Assembly (NCBI GenBank): GCA_937927885.1
Contig: CALEZJ010000125.1
Span: 1 to 7,157 of the forward strand
From: an uncultured Paracoccaceae bacterium
GTDB lineage: Bacteria; Pseudomonadota; Alphaproteobacteria; Rhodobacterales; Rhodobacteraceae
Direction of reading: 5' to 3'
Length of the DNA: 7,157 nucleotides
The translations under genes and the position numbers were made by a program. Below the pieces are notes generated by a model, which searched no databases, was not told the DNA's origin, and saw only the letters and a list, made by a program, of their open reading frames with translations. Shown one piece after another: positions 5,318 to 7,157 of the stretch (its first letter is position 1; each line of letters opens with the position of its first letter).

Positions 5318-6766
5318 ATGGTCGCCCGCGTCATCCCCGTCGAACCCTTCGATCTGGTCATCTTTGGCGCCACCGGCGATCTCGCCCGGCGCAAGATCCT
5401 GCCGGCCCTGTGCCGCCGCTTTGCCGAGGGGCAGATGCCCCCCGAGGCGCGCATCATCGGCGCCGCCCGCAGCACCATGAGCCGCGCCGACTTTCACGCC
5501 ATGGTCGCTGACGCCTTCGAGGAATTCCTGGGTCCCGGCGGCCCCGACGCGGGTCAGCGTCAGTCCTTTCTGGACCGGCTGGACTATGTGATGGTCGACG
5601 CCACCGGTGAAACCGGCTGGAGCGAGCTTGCCGGCAGGCTGCGCGACGGGGTGACACGGGCCTTCTATTTCTCGGTCAGCCCGGCGCTTTTTGGCCCGCT
5701 GGCCACCGGGCTTGGCCGATTTGGCCTGGTGACGCCCGAAACCCGAATCGTGGTGGAGAAACCCTTTGGCGATGATCTGGCCACGGCGCGCGCGCTGAAC
5801 CGCACGCTGGCCGCGCATTTCGCGGAAACGCAGATCTACCGGATCGACCATTATCTGGGCAAGGAGACCGTGCAGAACCTGATGGCGGTGCGATTTGCCA
5901 ATGTGCTGTTCGAGCCGCTCTGGAACGCGCGCTTTGTCGACCATGTGCAGATCACCGTGGCCGAAACCGTAGGCGTGGGCGGGCGCGGCGCCTATTATGA
6001 CAAGTCGGGCGCCATGCGCGACATGGTCCAGAACCACATGATGCAGCTTCTGTGCCTGATCGCGATGGAGCCCCCGCATCATTTCGAACCCGACGCGGTG
6101 CGCGACGAAAAGCTGAAGGTGATCCATGCGCTGGATCCGGTGCGCCCCGGTCAGGTGGTGCGCGGGCAGTATTCGGCGGGGGCGGATTCGGCCTCGTACG
6201 GCGCCGAGGTGGAGAATCTGCAATCGCGCACCGAAAGCTATATCGCGCTCAAGGTCGGGATCTCGAACTGGCGCTGGAAGGGCACGCCCTTCTATCTGCG
6301 CACCGGCAAGCGGCTGCGCGCGCGCGCTTCGGAAATCGCCGTCACCTTCCGCGACCCGCCGCATTCCATCTTTGGCGAGGACGCCCCCTGGAAGGCCAAC
6401 ATCCTGGTGATCCGGCTGCAACCGGACGAGGGGATGACGCTGAAGGTGATGATCAAGGAACCCGGTCCCGGCGGCATGCGTCTGAAGGACGTGGCGCTCG
6501 ACATGTCCTTTGCCGATGCGCTGGGGGGGGAAACCCATATCCCCGACGCCTATGAACGCCTCATCATGGATGTGATCCGCGGCAACCAGACGCTGTTCAT
6601 GCGCGGCGACGAGGTCGAGGCCGCCTGGGCCTGGACCGATCCGATCATCGCCGACTGGCAGAAAACCGCCGACCGTCCGCGCGCCTACGATCCGGGCTCG
6701 TCAGGGCCCGAGGAAGCGCTCAAACTGATCCATCTCGACGGACGCAGTTGGCGCGAGATCCGCTGA
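5318..6766 (+). CDS. zwf: Glucose-6-phosphate 1-dehydrogenase
   Basis: A cytosolic enzyme of 482 residues that oxidises glucose-6-phosphate to 6-phosphoglucono-1,5-lactone with NAD(P)+, the committed step into the Entner-Doudoroff and oxidative pentose-phosphate routes. Visible marks: the nucleotide-binding loop FGATGDLARRK (16-26), EKPFG (147-151), the substrate-binding active-site motif RIDHYLGKE (175-183) with D177, H178 and K182, and the catalytic H240 in MVQNHMMQLL. The two histidines fall at the same numbers as H178 and H240 of the Leuconostoc enzyme. YLRTGKRL (326-333) is the conserved C-domain motif. Length is normal. ATG 5318 fits the family N-terminus; the ribosome-binding site is weak (GCAGG, 5308-5312). 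pgl overlaps its stop. A candidate operator sits in its leader. A G8 run (6523-6530) codes Leu-Gly-Gly at 402-404. Confidence 0.98.
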   Translation: MVARVIPVEPFDLVIFGATGDLARRKILPALCRRFAEGQMPPEARIIGAARSTMSRADFHAMVADAFEEFLGPGGPDAGQRQSFLDRLDYVMVDATGETGWSELAGRLRDGVTRAFYFSVSPALFGPLATGLGRFGLVTPETRIVVEKPFGDDLATARALNRTLAAHFAETQIYRIDHYLGKETVQNLMAVRFANVLFEPLWNARFVDHVQITVAETVGVGGRGAYYDKSGAMRDMVQNHMMQLLCLIAMEPPHHFEPDAVRDEKLKVIHALDPVRPGQVVRGQYSAGADSASYGAEVENLQSRTESYIALKVGISNWRWKGTPFYLRTGKRLRARASEIAVTFRDPPHSIFGEDAPWKANILVIRLQPDEGMTLKVMIKEPGPGGMRLKDVALDMSFADALGGETHIPDAYERLIMDVIRGNQTLFMRGDEVEAAWAWTDPIIADWQKTADRPRAYDPGSSGPEEALKLIHLDGRSWREIR

Positions 6767-7157
6767 TGGAATTTCTGGACTACCCCGACACCGACATGCT
6801 GATGCTGTCGCTGGCCCAGACGCTGTCGCGCGACCTGCGCGCGGCGCTGGCCCGGCGTGAGAGGGTGGTGTTCGCGGTGCCGGGCGGAACCACACCCGGG
6901 CCGGTGTTCGATCTCTTGTCGGCCATCGACCTCGACTGGTCGCGCATCACCGTATTGCCCGGCGACGAACGCTGCGTCCCCGCCGACCATCCGCGCTCGA
7001 ACGCCGGACAGATCCGCGCGCGCCTTCTGCGCGGCCCCGCCGCGGCGGCGACCTTCCTGCCGCTCTGGCCCGCCAATTCCGCTGCGGTCGAAGCCCTTTT
7101 GCCGCTGGATGTCGCGCTGGTGGGCATGGGCGAGGATCTGCACACCGCCTCGCTTTT
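6766..7157 (+). CDS. pgl: 6-Phosphogluconolactonase, 3' end outside window
   Basis: The first 130 residues of a NagB/Pgl-fold lactonase that hydrolyses 6-phosphogluconolactone to 6-phosphogluconate, directly after Zwf in the pathway. Visible marks: the phosphate-binding loop FAVPGGTTP (36-44), the acidic strand VLPGDERCVP (63-72) with D66 and E67, SNAGQIRARLL (77-87), and the active-site motif GMGEDLHTASLF (119-130). The last corresponds to the family's GxGxDGHxASLFP, with Leu replacing the usual Gly before the His; the His itself (H125) is kept. The ATG shares its A with the zwf stop (TGATG), so translation is coupled. The frame is open to the window edge, and the usual length (about 220-240 residues) implies that some 100 residues are missing. 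Confidence 0.95.
   Translation, partial: MEFLDYPDTDMLMLSLAQTLSRDLRAALARRERVVFAVPGGTTPGPVFDLLSAIDLDWSRITVLPGDERCVPADHPRSNAGQIRARLLRGPAAAATFLPLWPANSAAVEALLPLDVALVGMGEDLHTASL

Noticed and set aside
5204..6538. A 444-codon open frame on the minus strand opposite zwf
   Set aside because: Composition is typical of an antisense shadow. The plus-strand zwf has every expected motif and full length.

Overview
The window looks like ordinary chromosomal DNA from a high-GC alphaproteobacterium, most likely a member of the Rhodobacterales (Paracoccus/Rhodobacter relatives). This rests on strong G/C preference at third codon positions, tight gene packing, an alphaproteobacterial-type ribbon-helix-helix protein, and central-carbon enzymes of the kind that feed the Entner-Doudoroff pathway. 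That is an inference from style and gene content; there is no rRNA or other taxonomic marker. No tRNA, rRNA, CRISPR array, insertion sequence or prophage gene is visible.

Layout. Positions 1-261 are non-coding and contain three copies of an 8-bp motif, one of them forming a perfect palindrome just upstream of a phytanoyl-CoA dioxygenase-family gene (262-1056, +). That gene overlaps a small ribbon-helix-helix gene (1053-1271, +) by 4 nt. A GC-rich hairpin at 1328-1347 separates this pair from the convergent glucose-6-phosphate isomerase gene pgi (1353-2975, -). A 181-bp divergent intergenic region with several inverted repeats lies between pgi and an AlkA-type DNA glycosylase gene (3157-3786, +). 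The glycosylase gene is tightly followed by an alpha/beta-hydrolase carboxylesterase gene (3799-4464, +). After a 182-bp gap holding a good sigma70-type promoter comes an HNH endonuclease gene (4647-5231, +). Then come glucose-6-phosphate dehydrogenase zwf (5318-6766, +) and 6-phosphogluconolactonase pgl (from 6766, +), which is cut by the window end.

How the genes work together. Pgi interconverts fructose-6-P and glucose-6-P, Zwf oxidises glucose-6-P to 6-phosphogluconolactone, and Pgl hydrolyses this to 6-phosphogluconate. These are the shared entry steps of the oxidative pentose-phosphate and Entner-Doudoroff routes. zwf and pgl are translationally coupled (stop/start overlap TGATG), and a LacI-family-like operator half-palindrome sits 17 nt before the zwf start. 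pgi lies nearby but on the other strand, so it is a separate transcription unit. The genes between (DNA repair, esterase, HNH nuclease) have no evident metabolic link to them.

Novelty. I see no convincing undescribed multi-gene system. The most interesting signals are regulatory: the repeated CCGATAAC sites upstream of the dioxygenase/RHH pair, the zwf operator, mutually exclusive hairpins in the pgi leader, and two G8 tracts inside coding sequence.
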